Of a stretch of DNA of 64,000 bases, positions 8,326 to 17,683 are shown piece after piece. A program made the position numbers and the translations under genes. Each line of letters starts with the position of its first letter. The stretch's first letter is position 1. Source of the DNA: Anabaena sp. FACHB-1237 (GTDB taxonomy: Bacteria; Cyanobacteriota; Cyanobacteriia; Cyanobacteriales; Nostocaceae); the NCBI RefSeq assembly GCF_014696225.1, contig NZ_JACJPV010000017.1, positions 1-64,000 of the forward strand, read 5' to 3'. The notes beneath the pieces were generated by a model. The model did no database searches. It was given only the letters and a program-made list of their open reading frames with translations, and was not told the origin of the DNA.

Positions 8326-10554
8326 GTGGTTCAAACTAGTCTCCATCCCCAAATTAATCCCGCAGTAGATACAGAACCAGGATATGGGCAAATATTTACT
8401 GTCATCCTTCGTAGATTTCCTTGGTTGTTATTAGTATTAATGTGTTCTACAAGTATTGCTGGTATCATAACTTTAAAAACCGAACCCAGCTACAAAAGTA
8501 GTATGCAGTTATTAATTGAATCCAACTATCAAGGTAAAAAAGAAACTGAAGGTCCAGAAAGTCAATTTACTGAATCTAACGTACAGATAGATACAGCAAC
8601 TCAATTAAACTTAATGCAAAGTTCTGGACTCATCCAAAAAGCAGTAGATAAACTAAAAAAAGATTATCCAGATATCAGTGTATTTCAGATAAAAAGATCC
8701 TTAGTTTTAACACAAATTAAAACTCCAGAAGATAATATAGCCACAAAAATATTTCAAGTAGATTACACAAATAACAACCCTGAAAAAACAGCAAAAGTTC
8801 TCCAAGCCATTCGTCAAGTTTATTTAGAATACAATAAAAAGCAACAAGAATTACGTCTACAAAAAGGGCTACAAGTAATTAAGGAACAATTGAGAAAAGC
8901 TAATGATGAAGTAACAACTTCAGAGGCTAACTTACAAATATTTCGGCGTAATCAAAATTTAATTGATCCGGAAACTCAAGCTAAATCTGTAGAGAATACA
9001 TTAAATACTGTTCAACAAGAAATACAAACCACTCGCTCACAATATGAAGAAGCATTAGCAAAACAGAAAAATTTGCAAATGCAGCTTAATCGTTCTCCAC
9101 AAAATGCTTTAGTTTCTTCTCGATTAAGTCAGTCTACCCGTTATCAGGGGTTACTCAATGAAATTCAAAAAACAGAACTAGCTTTAGCACAAGAAAGACT
9201 ACGTTTTACCGAAGATACTCCCAGTGTCCAAAAACTCAATGAGCAGTTAAAAAGTCAAAAAGAACTATTACAAAAAGAAGTTGGTAGAACTTTAGGAAAT
9301 AAATCTGGCAACGGCTTTAATTCTGGAGAAAATCTGTTGGAGCAAGGGCAACTAGGAGAAATTGACTTGAATCTTACTGGGGAATTAGTAGCAACTCAAA
9401 CTACTATAGTTTCATTAACCGCAAGACATCAAACCTTAGTAGCTAAAGAGAAAGAATTGCAGGCAGAATTGAAACGTTTTCCTGCTTTATTAGCCTATTA
9501 CAATCGCCTTTTACCCCAATTACAATTTAGTCGAGAAAGACTACAACAATTATTAACAGCAGAACAGAAATTACGCCAAGAATTAGCTAAAGGAGGATTC
9601 AATTGGGAAGTAGTGGAACAACCACAACTAGGTGTCCAAACAGGTCCTAATATGAGACAAAATCTCTTATTAGGTGGGGTAATTGGCTTAATGTTAGGAG
9701 GTTTAGTAGCTTTTATTAGAGAAGCATCGGATGATTCTGTACATACCACTGCCCAATTAGAAAAAGAGATCGCTTTACCATTATTAGGAACAACACCGAA
9801 ATTACCACCGGCTAAACCAAAAGAATCAATGATTAAATTGCCTTTTGGTAGACCAGAAGTGCTCGCACCTTGGACAATCCAAGTATTACAATCTACTCCC
9901 CGTTGGGAATCTTTGGATTTAATATTTAAAAATATTGAACTCCTCAATCGCGTCTCTGATTTAAAATCTGTAATGGTGACATCAGCTTTACCAGATGATG
10001 CTAAATCAGCCTTAGCATTAGGCTTGGCCATGAGTGCAGCTAGACTACATAAAAAGGTCTTATTAATTGATGCTAATTTGCGTAGTCCTAGCCTACATAA
10101 ACAATTAAATCTTCCTAATGAACAAGGACTTTCCACGTTATTAGAAAGTGATATTTCTGTTCCTCAGCAAATTGGTGTTTCCTACTCTGGTTCATCTTAT
10201 ATTGATATTTTGACTGCCGGACCTATTCCTAGTGATCCTGCCCATCTTTTAAGTTCCCCTCGGATGATGGAATTGATCAGTACATTTGAAGAAAATTATG
10301 ATTTGGTACTGATAGATGGTTGTTCGGTTTTAGGTATGGTAGATGCTATGTTAACAGCTTCTTCTTGTCGCAGTGTGATTATGATGGCTAGTATTGGTAA
10401 AGTAACTCGTAATCAATTACATCAGGCTACTAATATGTTAAGTAAATTGAATTTAATTGGAGTGGTGGCTAATGGTGTATCTTCTAATGATAGCACCTAT
10501 GTTCCCTATGTTAAACCTCAACAATTTGCCTTAAAACAAGCCTTGGAAGAATAG
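8326..10554 (+). CDS. Wzc-like polysaccharide co-polymerase with C-terminal bacterial tyrosine-kinase domain
   Basis: A 742-residue inner-membrane protein that starts at GTG 8326 (AAGGA eight nt upstream). The order is: Wzz-type N-terminal domain with a membrane helix (about 28-52), a long coiled coil (about 170-440), a second helix (about 446-466), then a BY-kinase ATPase domain. Walker A' is VLLIDANLRSPSLH (D582) and Walker B is DLVLIDG (659-665). The P-loop reads ALPDDAKSA (K560), with Ala where the family has Gly before Lys. The C-terminus has few tyrosines. It would control chain length and export of HEP; from memory alr2833. Confidence 0.88.
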   Translation: MVQTSLHPQINPAVDTEPGYGQIFTVILRRFPWLLLVLMCSTSIAGIITLKTEPSYKSSMQLLIESNYQGKKETEGPESQFTESNVQIDTATQLNLMQSSGLIQKAVDKLKKDYPDISVFQIKRSLVLTQIKTPEDNIATKIFQVDYTNNNPEKTAKVLQAIRQVYLEYNKKQQELRLQKGLQVIKEQLRKANDEVTTSEANLQIFRRNQNLIDPETQAKSVENTLNTVQQEIQTTRSQYEEALAKQKNLQMQLNRSPQNALVSSRLSQSTRYQGLLNEIQKTELALAQERLRFTEDTPSVQKLNEQLKSQKELLQKEVGRTLGNKSGNGFNSGENLLEQGQLGEIDLNLTGELVATQTTIVSLTARHQTLVAKEKELQAELKRFPALLAYYNRLLPQLQFSRERLQQLLTAEQKLRQELAKGGFNWEVVEQPQLGVQTGPNMRQNLLLGGVIGLMLGGLVAFIREASDDSVHTTAQLEKEIALPLLGTTPKLPPAKPKESMIKLPFGRPEVLAPWTIQVLQSTPRWESLDLIFKNIELLNRVSDLKSVMVTSALPDDAKSALALGLAMSAARLHKKVLLIDANLRSPSLHKQLNLPNEQGLSTLLESDISVPQQIGVSYSGSSYIDILTAGPIPSDPAHLLSSPRMMELISTFEENYDLVLIDGCSVLGMVDAMLTASSCRSVIMMASIGKVTRNQLHQATNMLSKLNLIGVVANGVSSNDSTYVPYVKPQQFALKQALEE

Positions 10555-10989
10555 AAAATACCATCTAAAATACTTAACAAAATCCCCGACTTCTCTAAGA
10601 AGTCGGGGATTTGATTATTGATTATGCAATATAATATCTTTTTCATCTTACTTTTTAAATAGATGCAGTAACAATTGATTCTTTTTATTGAAAATTGATA
10701 TTTGCCGATAAACACAACATCTATTTAAAGAGTAAATAAAGAATTGATCTATAAGTGTTCCATTTCTTGTACTTCTTATATCCTAGAGATTAACGGCTAT
10801 AATTAAAATCTTGCAGTTAATTATTGATGCAATTATCTTGCTATTTCTACCTGAATTTATGCTGAACAGGCTATTTTTATAGCTGTGGAATTTTCTGGTA
10901 GTTATTAGCTAAATTTGTGCTGTTTTCGCTGTTGATTTATCACCCTTAGAACTAAGTTATTGCTGCCAAATTATTACTTTCAAAGACCT
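10555..10989. promoter_or_regulatory. hepC upstream region
   Basis: About 430 bases between the wzc-like gene and hepC. It begins with the 33-bp-type palindrome at 10580-10612, then AT-rich DNA with no gene on either strand that I can support. In PCC 7120 expression of hepC and hepA is developmentally controlled through upstream DNA and proteins such as HepK/DevRA, so this stretch is the likely control region. I see no defined operator by eye. Confidence 0.35.
10580..10612. terminator. Gene-end palindrome (family member A)
   Basis: Arms AAATCCCCGACTTCT (10580-10594) and the complementary 10598-10612 around a 3-nt loop, 26 nt after the wzc-like stop. It is one of six copies in the window of a CCCCGACTTCTT/AAGAAGTCGGGG palindrome, all placed 3' of genes. 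No strong T-tract follows, so termination is likely but not certain. Confidence 0.7.
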
Positions 10990-11661
10990 ATGTTTATTTC
11001 AATTGTTCCCAATGTACAGAATGATCAGAGTTTATCACAAAACTATGAAAATTCGGCAAATGTTCCCTATATCTTGCAATGGAAAATGGGAATTTTATTA
11101 GTAAAAAGTGTCAATTATTTACCAGAAATATCGGAAATATCTTTACCTACTTTAGATAATCAAAAATTGTTAGTAGATTGTTTAAAACGTTCTCCCATTA
11201 AATTAGTCAGTATAGATCCAAAATTAGGAATTTCTTATATAAATGCTTGGGCAAATGCTTGTCAAAAGGCTAATAAACCTATATTTTTGAGAATGACAAT
11301 TAATGATCAATCAACTCAAAAACCATTATTTAGGATAATTCAGCGAGTTATAGAAAGTTTTTTAGCCATATTACTGTTGATATTTTTTAGTCCTATGTTT
11401 TTGGTATTGATCACTTTTAATTTTTTTAAATCACCAGTAATTTTATTCAGTTATGATTGGTATGTTGGTGAAAATGGGCAACTTTTTCGTAAGATAAATT
11501 TATCTACAAACATGATATATGATGTTCTCCCCCTTCCATTAAGAATGAGTAAATATTTATTAGACAATCTATTTAGTTTATGGAATGTGATCCGGGGAGA
11601 AATAAAATTAGTCGGTAATCAATATATATCGTTAGAAAATGCGGTTAAAAACATCTTATAG
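10990..11661 (+). CDS. hepC: HepC, heterocyst envelope sugar-transferase-like protein
   Basis: A ~223-residue protein (ATG 10990; an in-frame TTG at 10960 would add ten residues, and neither has a strong RBS). The C-terminal half resembles the membrane anchor and catalytic core of polyprenyl-phosphate sugar transferases: one hydrophobic helix near residues 115-140, then YVGENGQLF and LWNVIRGEIKLVG. The usual KFRSM, DELPQ and GPRP motifs are altered to KINLS, DNLFS and GNQY, so transferase chemistry is doubtful. Position immediately before hepA matches hepC (alr2834) of PCC 7120, which is needed for the heterocyst polysaccharide layer. Confidence 0.8.
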   Translation: MFISIVPNVQNDQSLSQNYENSANVPYILQWKMGILLVKSVNYLPEISEISLPTLDNQKLLVDCLKRSPIKLVSIDPKLGISYINAWANACQKANKPIFLRMTINDQSTQKPLFRIIQRVIESFLAILLLIFFSPMFLVLITFNFFKSPVILFSYDWYVGENGQLFRKINLSTNMIYDVLPLPLRMSKYLLDNLFSLWNVIRGEIKLVGNQYISLENAVKNIL

Positions 11662-11789
11662 AAATCAAACAAGAAGCCTAATTTACTGTAATTTTCGTTC
11701 TTGGAGATGTCTAATGTTAGTTATCAGCCTCTAGGATAATTTAATCTTCTACTAATGATATATAAGCAACAGTCAGTAAGTAGTAAATA

Positions 11790-13643
11790 ATGATGAATAT
11801 ACAACTTTTTAGTCCCGTTGGTAATTTTTTGAAAGCTAGTCAATTTTGGCAGAATAATTATTTAATTCTTCGTGAATTTAAACATTTTAGGAAAATGGCT
11901 ATTTTAGCCTTGATATTTACATTTTTAGCTGCTACTTTTGAAGGTGTAAGTATTGGTTTTTTACTATCTTTTTTACAAAATTTAACTACTCCTGATGCTC
12001 AACCTATGCAAATAGGTATAGGTTGGTTTGATCATTGGATTTTAGGAGTACATACATCAGCAACTAGTCGTTTATATCGGATATCTATACTGATTTTGTT
12101 AAGTGCTTGGATGCGTGCAGCGTTTAATTATTTTGCCCAAGTATATACAGAATTAGCTCAATTACATTTTTGCGATCGCTTACGTAAACAAATTTTTGAA
12201 CAATTACAATCTGTATCCTTGAGTTACTTTACTAAAACCCGTTCTGGAGAGTTAATTAATACCATTACCACAGAAATAGAAAAGGTAAAACAAATTTTTG
12301 GTTCTTTCGCTTTTGTATTTACTAGGGTACTCACAGCTTTTGTTTATTTAACCACTATGTTTGTGCTGTCATGGCAATTAACAATAATCACATTTTTATT
12401 GTTTACACTATTAGCTGTAGGTTTATCAAATTTGAATGCTAGAGTCAGAGAAAGCAGTTTTGACACTTCCATTGCTAATGGTAATTTTACATCCAGAGCC
12501 ATAGAATTTATTAATGGTATTCGCACAATTCACGCTTATGGTACTCAGGAATTTGAACGACAACGTTACTACAAAGCTAGTAATGAAATTGTCAAAAGTT
12601 CTACTAAAGTTGTGATTATTTGGACATTGGTAAAACCCATTGCTGAAACAGTGGCTACTAGTATATTAATTGGCATGATTTTATTAGCTTTCACTCAATT
12701 TGTTTCCCATGGGAGATTACAAGTAGGTTCTCTATTAACCTTTTTCTTCGTATTATTTCGCCTTGTACCTTTCATCCAAGATATTAACGGTACACGAGCA
12801 TTTATTAGTAGTCTTCATGGTTCAGGTGATAATATTAAAAACTTAGTCAGAAGTGATAATAAAAAATACTTTGAAAATGGTTCATTGTTATTTCCTGGGT
12901 TCAAAAGATCCATTGATTTAATATCTGTAGATTTTGGTTATAATGATGAACAACGAATTTTACATGATATTACTTTGTCTATTGAAAAAGGCAAAATGAC
13001 GGCGTTAGTTGGTGCTTCTGGTGCTGGTAAAACCACTCTTGCAGATTTAATTCCTCGTTTTCATGATGCTACGGAAGGTAATATTTATATAGATGAGATT
13101 GATATTAGAAAATTTGATATTAATTCTCTACGCCAAAAGATAGCAGTAGTAAGTCAAGATACATTTATTTTCAATACTTCTATCTGGAGGAATATTGCCT
13201 ATGGTACAGCAAATGCCACAGAGTTAGAAATTAAAGAGGCGGCAAAATTAGCTAATGCTTTAGAATTTATTTTAGAAATGCCAGAGGGTTTTCAAACACA
13301 ATTAGGAGATAGAGGAGTAAGATTATCTGGAGGGCAAAGACAAAGAATTGCTATTGCCCGTGCATTACTAAAAAATCCCGAAATTTTGATTTTAGATGAA
13401 GCTACCAGTGCCTTAGATTCCGTTTCCGAAAGATTGATTCAAGAATCATTAGAAAATCTATCTATGGGTAGAACTGTGATAGCGATCGCTCATCGTCTTT
13501 CTACTATTGCTAAAGCCGATAAAGTCGTAGTATTAGAACAAGGAAGAATCGTAGAACAAGGGAAATATCAAGAACTTTTGGAGCAAAAAGGTAAACTTTG
13601 GCAATATCATCAAATGCAGTATCAAATGGCAGATAACGATTAA
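11790..13643 (+). CDS. hepA: HepA, ABC exporter of heterocyst envelope polysaccharide
   Basis: A 617-residue half-transporter with fused membrane and ATPase domains. Six membrane helices fill roughly residues 35-330. The nucleotide-binding domain has Walker A GASGAGKTT (from 408), the signature LSGGQRQR (from 512) and Walker B ILILDEATSALD (near 536), then an H-loop in IAIAHRLST. It would act as a homodimer in the inner membrane, moving HEP or its lipid-linked unit outward. hepA mutants of PCC 7120 lack the polysaccharide layer and cannot fix N2 in air. ATG 11790 is followed at once by a second ATG; either could be used. Confidence 0.93.
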   Translation: MMNIQLFSPVGNFLKASQFWQNNYLILREFKHFRKMAILALIFTFLAATFEGVSIGFLLSFLQNLTTPDAQPMQIGIGWFDHWILGVHTSATSRLYRISILILLSAWMRAAFNYFAQVYTELAQLHFCDRLRKQIFEQLQSVSLSYFTKTRSGELINTITTEIEKVKQIFGSFAFVFTRVLTAFVYLTTMFVLSWQLTIITFLLFTLLAVGLSNLNARVRESSFDTSIANGNFTSRAIEFINGIRTIHAYGTQEFERQRYYKASNEIVKSSTKVVIIWTLVKPIAETVATSILIGMILLAFTQFVSHGRLQVGSLLTFFFVLFRLVPFIQDINGTRAFISSLHGSGDNIKNLVRSDNKKYFENGSLLFPGFKRSIDLISVDFGYNDEQRILHDITLSIEKGKMTALVGASGAGKTTLADLIPRFHDATEGNIYIDEIDIRKFDINSLRQKIAVVSQDTFIFNTSIWRNIAYGTANATELEIKEAAKLANALEFILEMPEGFQTQLGDRGVRLSGGQRQRIAIARALLKNPEILILDEATSALDSVSERLIQESLENLSMGRTVIAIAHRLSTIAKADKVVVLEQGRIVEQGKYQELLEQKGKLWQYHQMQYQMADND

Positions 13644-13719
13644 ATTTCATTCCGGACAATAGGGAAAGATCAAGGAATTAAATTGGTATTATCTAAAAAT
13701 GTATATGGAGTATAGAGAA

Positions 13720-15144
13720 ATGAATAACTCTTTTTTAGGATTACCATCCTTAACGTTAACTAGAGCAAAACAAGGAGAAAAATCACAAAATCAGCCAAAA
13801 CTTTTTTGCATAGTCCATGATTTACCACCTTTAAAAAGTCCAATTGCCCATAGGGCTAATAAAATATTAGGAGAATTTCAAAAAAGTTGTCAAGTTCACG
13901 CTTTAACAGCCACAAATAATGCTTATTTATCTGAGGAAGTTAATATTCACTATGCAAAAGATTGGTATCCGCAAACTTTAATTACATGGCTAAGAAAACT
14001 CAGACTTGACAAAATCTTAGGATTATTAATTTGGCCAGATCCAGAGATATTCTGGTTTTTACCTGCATTATTCAAAGGTTATCAAGTAATTAAACAACAA
14101 AAACCAGATGCCATTTTTGTGATGATGATGCCCTATTCTGCTGGTTTATTAGGGGTGACACTTAAATTTCTCACTGGGTTACCTCTAGTATTTAGTTTAG
14201 ATGATTCCCTGAGTTGTACTGATATGCACGCAACTTCTGCCAGTTGGTTACATCATCATTTGGAACATTGGTTAGAAAACTTTTATGTTAAACAAGCAGA
14301 TGCCATAGTTTATGTTTCTCAATTCAATTTAGATGTAGTTAAAAATCGCCAACCAGAAGCGCGAAAATCAAAATTTCATTTAATTCGTTGTGGTGCAGAT
14401 CCTTTAGATTTTGCAACTCCTATTAACTCTAAAAATGATCATTCATCTTTTGAGATTATTTATACAGGTGGGATGAATGGTTGGTATGATTTCTATCATT
14501 TACCTCAAGAAAAAACCTTATTAACAAAACTTTATCAGGCTTGGTTAGAATGGGGATATTATCATCGAGTAAAAATTGATTATCGTAGTTCTAGTCCAGT
14601 TTTTGTAGGTCAAGCAATTAAAAAAGCTATCTGTGAAAACCCACAATTGCAAAGTAAAATTAAACTCTCAGTTTATGGCAATAGTTTTCCAGAATTTGTA
14701 GTTAATCGAGTTTTAGAAAATCAAAATATTGCCGATGTAGTCACCGTATCAGGATCATTACCACATTTTCAAGCTATTCAATTAGCTAGACAAGCAGATT
14801 TATTATTAATAACTTTACCAAATCGTCCAGATGGTACACCAGGAGGAAGAATTTCTTGCAAAACTTATGAATACTTAATGACAGATCGGCCAATTTTAGC
14901 AGCAGTACCTTATGGAGAAAACTGGAATTACTTGCAAGATAAACCTGGTGTTTGGTTAGTAGAACCAACTGATATAGAAGCTATGAAGAAAATCATAACT
15001 AACTTAGCTACAGCTAAATTTTCTGGTTCTCCTTTACGATTTGATCGCAGTCATTTAGAAGATCAATTAAGTTATAAAGTTCTTGTCAAAGACTATTTAC
15101 AAATCTTCAATTCTGTTTGTTTAACCTCAATTTTTGCCAATTAA
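13720..15144 (+). CDS. Glycosyltransferase family 4, long N-terminus
   Basis: A ~474-residue GT-B glycosyltransferase. The acceptor domain starts with FCIVHDLPPLKSPIAHRANK. The donor domain carries LPNRPDGTPGGRISCKTYEYL near residues 390-410, where GT4 enzymes usually have their E-x7-E region. I prefer ATG 13720 because GGAG at 13707-13710 lies about nine nt upstream; ATGs at 13699 and 13705 are in frame. It lies 76 nt after hepA and 9 nt before the next GT4, so it is part of the hepA operon (alr2836 by position). Donor sugar unknown. Confidence 0.85.
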   Translation: MNNSFLGLPSLTLTRAKQGEKSQNQPKLFCIVHDLPPLKSPIAHRANKILGEFQKSCQVHALTATNNAYLSEEVNIHYAKDWYPQTLITWLRKLRLDKILGLLIWPDPEIFWFLPALFKGYQVIKQQKPDAIFVMMMPYSAGLLGVTLKFLTGLPLVFSLDDSLSCTDMHATSASWLHHHLEHWLENFYVKQADAIVYVSQFNLDVVKNRQPEARKSKFHLIRCGADPLDFATPINSKNDHSSFEIIYTGGMNGWYDFYHLPQEKTLLTKLYQAWLEWGYYHRVKIDYRSSSPVFVGQAIKKAICENPQLQSKIKLSVYGNSFPEFVVNRVLENQNIADVVTVSGSLPHFQAIQLARQADLLLITLPNRPDGTPGGRISCKTYEYLMTDRPILAAVPYGENWNYLQDKPGVWLVEPTDIEAMKKIITNLATAKFSGSPLRFDRSHLEDQLSYKVLVKDYLQIFNSVCLTSIFAN

Positions 15145-15153
15145 TTATTAATT

Positions 15154-16335
15154 ATGAAAATTACACTGACTTGTAATACCGGTTTAGGTACAGGTGGACA
15201 AGGTGTTTGTTTAGAAAACGCTGCATTAGGATTACATAAACTAGGAGATATTACTGTATTTTGTAGTGGTTTAACTACTCCAAAAACTGATTTTCCTGTA
15301 TATTCTGTTGGTAATTCTCCCTGGAGTAAAAGACTTTTAAATATTCCAATTTTACGTCGTCGTAATGATTTAGCTGTGTTAATCAGTGACTTATATTTTG
15401 ATCAACAAGTAAGCAATAAATTAAAATCATCTCCTTGTGATTTAATTATGGGAGTAGCAGGACAAACTGATTTAGCATTTAAAGTAGCTAAAAGTCAAGG
15501 TGCAACGGCATGGCTATATTGCTTGAATAATTATCTGCCTTTTATGCAGCAGCAAATTCAACAGGAATTAGATTTTTTATCTGATTCAACAGTAGCAACA
15601 ATGAACCCAAAAATGCTACAAAGATTTGCTAGTGAATGTGAACAAGCAGATTTAATTATTGTGCTTTCTCAGGTAGCCAAACAAACTTTTGTACAAGCTG
15701 GATTTACCCCACAGAAAATTAAAGTTATTACTCCTTTTGTTGATACTAATAGATTTCATCCTACTTTAAAAACTGATCAAGTTTTTCGTGTGCTTTATGT
15801 AGGTACAATTGAACCCAGAAAAGGACTTCCTTATCTAGTTCAAGCCTTTTTAAAAGCTAATATTCCTAATTCAGAATTATTAATTATTGGTGGTGTCTCT
15901 ACTCGTGGCTTAAAGAAATTCATGGCGGAAACATTAAGCGAAAATACCAATATTAAACAAGAATTTTGGAACTTTAATCAAGATGATCCTACTAGAGTTT
16001 TTGGTAAATCTTCAGTCTTAGTTTTACCTTCTGTAGAGGATGGTTTTGGTTTAGTTGCATTAGAAGCTATGGCTTGTGGATTACCTGTAATTGTCACTTC
16101 TAATTGCGGAGCGGCGGATGTTGTCAATCATGGCGCAAATGGATTTATTGCTCCTCCTAGAGATGTGGCAAGTATGGCTAAACAATTAAGATTTTTAGCA
16201 GAAAATGAGGCAATTAGAACCACTATGGGAGAGGTTGCTAGAATTGATTCTCAAAAATATCATCAGGCAGCTTATCAACAGCAATTCTCCACGATATTCG
16301 CAGAAAAAGGTTTGATTACACCACTTTTTACTTAA
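15154..16335 (+). CDS. Glycosyltransferase family 4
   Basis: A 393-residue GT-B enzyme. N-terminal MKITLTCNTGLGTGGQGV carries the Gly-rich acceptor loop. The C-terminal half has VLYVGTIEPRKGLPYLVQAF and the E-x7-E donor motif in PSVEDGFGLVALEAMACGLPV. The GT4 family retains anomeric configuration and usually works in the cytoplasm on lipid-linked oligosaccharides. Only 9 nt separate it from the upstream gene and 8 nt from the next, so the three GT4 genes are co-transcribed. Confidence 0.88.
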   Translation: MKITLTCNTGLGTGGQGVCLENAALGLHKLGDITVFCSGLTTPKTDFPVYSVGNSPWSKRLLNIPILRRRNDLAVLISDLYFDQQVSNKLKSSPCDLIMGVAGQTDLAFKVAKSQGATAWLYCLNNYLPFMQQQIQQELDFLSDSTVATMNPKMLQRFASECEQADLIIVLSQVAKQTFVQAGFTPQKIKVITPFVDTNRFHPTLKTDQVFRVLYVGTIEPRKGLPYLVQAFLKANIPNSELLIIGGVSTRGLKKFMAETLSENTNIKQEFWNFNQDDPTRVFGKSSVLVLPSVEDGFGLVALEAMACGLPVIVTSNCGAADVVNHGANGFIAPPRDVASMAKQLRFLAENEAIRTTMGEVARIDSQKYHQAAYQQQFSTIFAEKGLITPLFT

Positions 16336-16343
16336 ACAAAAAA

Positions 16344-17507
16344 ATGTTAACTACAAATGAAACTAAAGTTGACCAAGAGAGAATTTATCACTGTTCTGGT
16401 GCTAATATTCGCGGTGGTGGAGGATTAGAAACTTATATAGCTTCTTTGATCAATTGGCAAAATTATCAACTAATTAATAATGGTGTTCAGCCTGAAGAAT
16501 TATTAATTAGTTCCTTAAAGAATGTCCAACAAAATCAGTTTGAATTATTGCATATTCATGATCCTGATATGTTAGTAGATTTTCGGGAAGAATGTCCAGC
16601 AGTTTTAACCATTCATAATCATTCTAGTTATTGTCCTAGTGGTACAAAATATTTAGCAGATCGTCAACAAAAATGCGATCGCTCAATGCACCCTTTAGGA
16701 TGTACTTGGGGACATTTAATAGATGGTTGTGGCAGTCGTAAACCACAAAATATTTTCCAAGATTGGCAAAATGCTTACTATTTTCTGAAAAACATTAAAA
16801 ATCTGAACATTTCTGTAATTGCTAATAGTAATTATGTGCGAGAAGAGCTAATTTCTCATGGCTTATCACCTAATAAAGTCACTACCTTACATTGTGGTAT
16901 AGAAAGATCAAAACATCCTGTAAGCCCTTTAAATCCAGAAATTCATCAACAGCAACATATTTTATTTGTCGGGCGAATTGTTCCCTATAAAGGATTAGAA
17001 TGGCTGATCAAAGCATTAGCAAAAACTGATTCTCAAATTCATTTAGATATTGCTGGTGATGGTTGGGGTAAAGCCAAAATGATAGAATTAGCCCAAAAAA
17101 TGGGATTAAGCGATCGCATAACTTGGCATGGTTGGTGCAATGGCGATAAATTAGAAATACTTTATCAACAGTGTTTTTCTGTAATTTTTCCCAGTTTGTG
17201 GCCAGAACCCGCCGGTTTAGTCACATTGGAGGCTTATGCCCATTGTCGCCCCATTATTGCCAGTGATATTGGTGGTATTCCTGAATATATTCAAAATCAT
17301 CACACAGGTATTTTAGTGCCTCCGCATGATCTTCAAAAATTAGCCGATGCCATCAATGAATTATCAGAAAATTATCATCAAGCTCGACTCATAGGTGAAA
17401 ATAGTCACGATTTATTTGAGCAAAAATTTGTAATGGATGTTCATATTCAAGAACTAGAAAAAATTTATAATCAAACTATGAATGATTTCTATTCTCGCAA
17501 AAAGTAA
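16344..17507 (+). CDS. Glycosyltransferase family 4 with Cys-rich acceptor loop
   Basis: A 387-residue GT4. The N-terminal half has RGGGGLETYIASL and a Cys-rich segment (YCPSGTKYL, then further Cys in GCTWGHLIDGCG) seen in a subgroup of bacterial GT4 enzymes and possibly metal-binding. The donor domain has FVGRIVPYKGLEWLI and PSLWPEPAGLVTLEAYAHC, with the E-x7-E pair. It is the third of three tightly spaced GT4 genes after hepA. The specific sugar cannot be told. Confidence 0.86.
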   Translation: MLTTNETKVDQERIYHCSGANIRGGGGLETYIASLINWQNYQLINNGVQPEELLISSLKNVQQNQFELLHIHDPDMLVDFREECPAVLTIHNHSSYCPSGTKYLADRQQKCDRSMHPLGCTWGHLIDGCGSRKPQNIFQDWQNAYYFLKNIKNLNISVIANSNYVREELISHGLSPNKVTTLHCGIERSKHPVSPLNPEIHQQQHILFVGRIVPYKGLEWLIKALAKTDSQIHLDIAGDGWGKAKMIELAQKMGLSDRITWHGWCNGDKLEILYQQCFSVIFPSLWPEPAGLVTLEAYAHCRPIIASDIGGIPEYIQNHHTGILVPPHDLQKLADAINELSENYHQARLIGENSHDLFEQKFVMDVHIQELEKIYNQTMNDFYSRKK

Positions 17508-17683
17508 ATATTGATAAATAACTAATAATTCACAAGTCAGAAGTCAGAATTTAGATGCGTTTCCCCTGCCAACTTTCGACATACATTTCTAATTTTTGGA
17601 CACAATAAATAAAAGAAGTCAGGGATCTAAATATCAACGAGTGCTATAGCTGAATACTTACATACTTTATAACCAAATTTACC

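Noticed and set aside
9498-10136. 212-residue - strand frame
   Set aside because: Fully antisense to the Wzc-like gene, with no family features; the + frame carries the Walker motifs.
10518-10715. 65-residue - strand frame in the hepC upstream region
   Set aside because: It runs through the gene-end palindrome and the end of the Wzc-like gene, with no RBS or recognisable sequence.
11662-11789. NtcA-type GTA-N8-TAC site upstream of hepA
   Set aside because: Searched by eye in the hepC/hepA upstream DNA and the 6551-7089 gap; no matching spacing was found.
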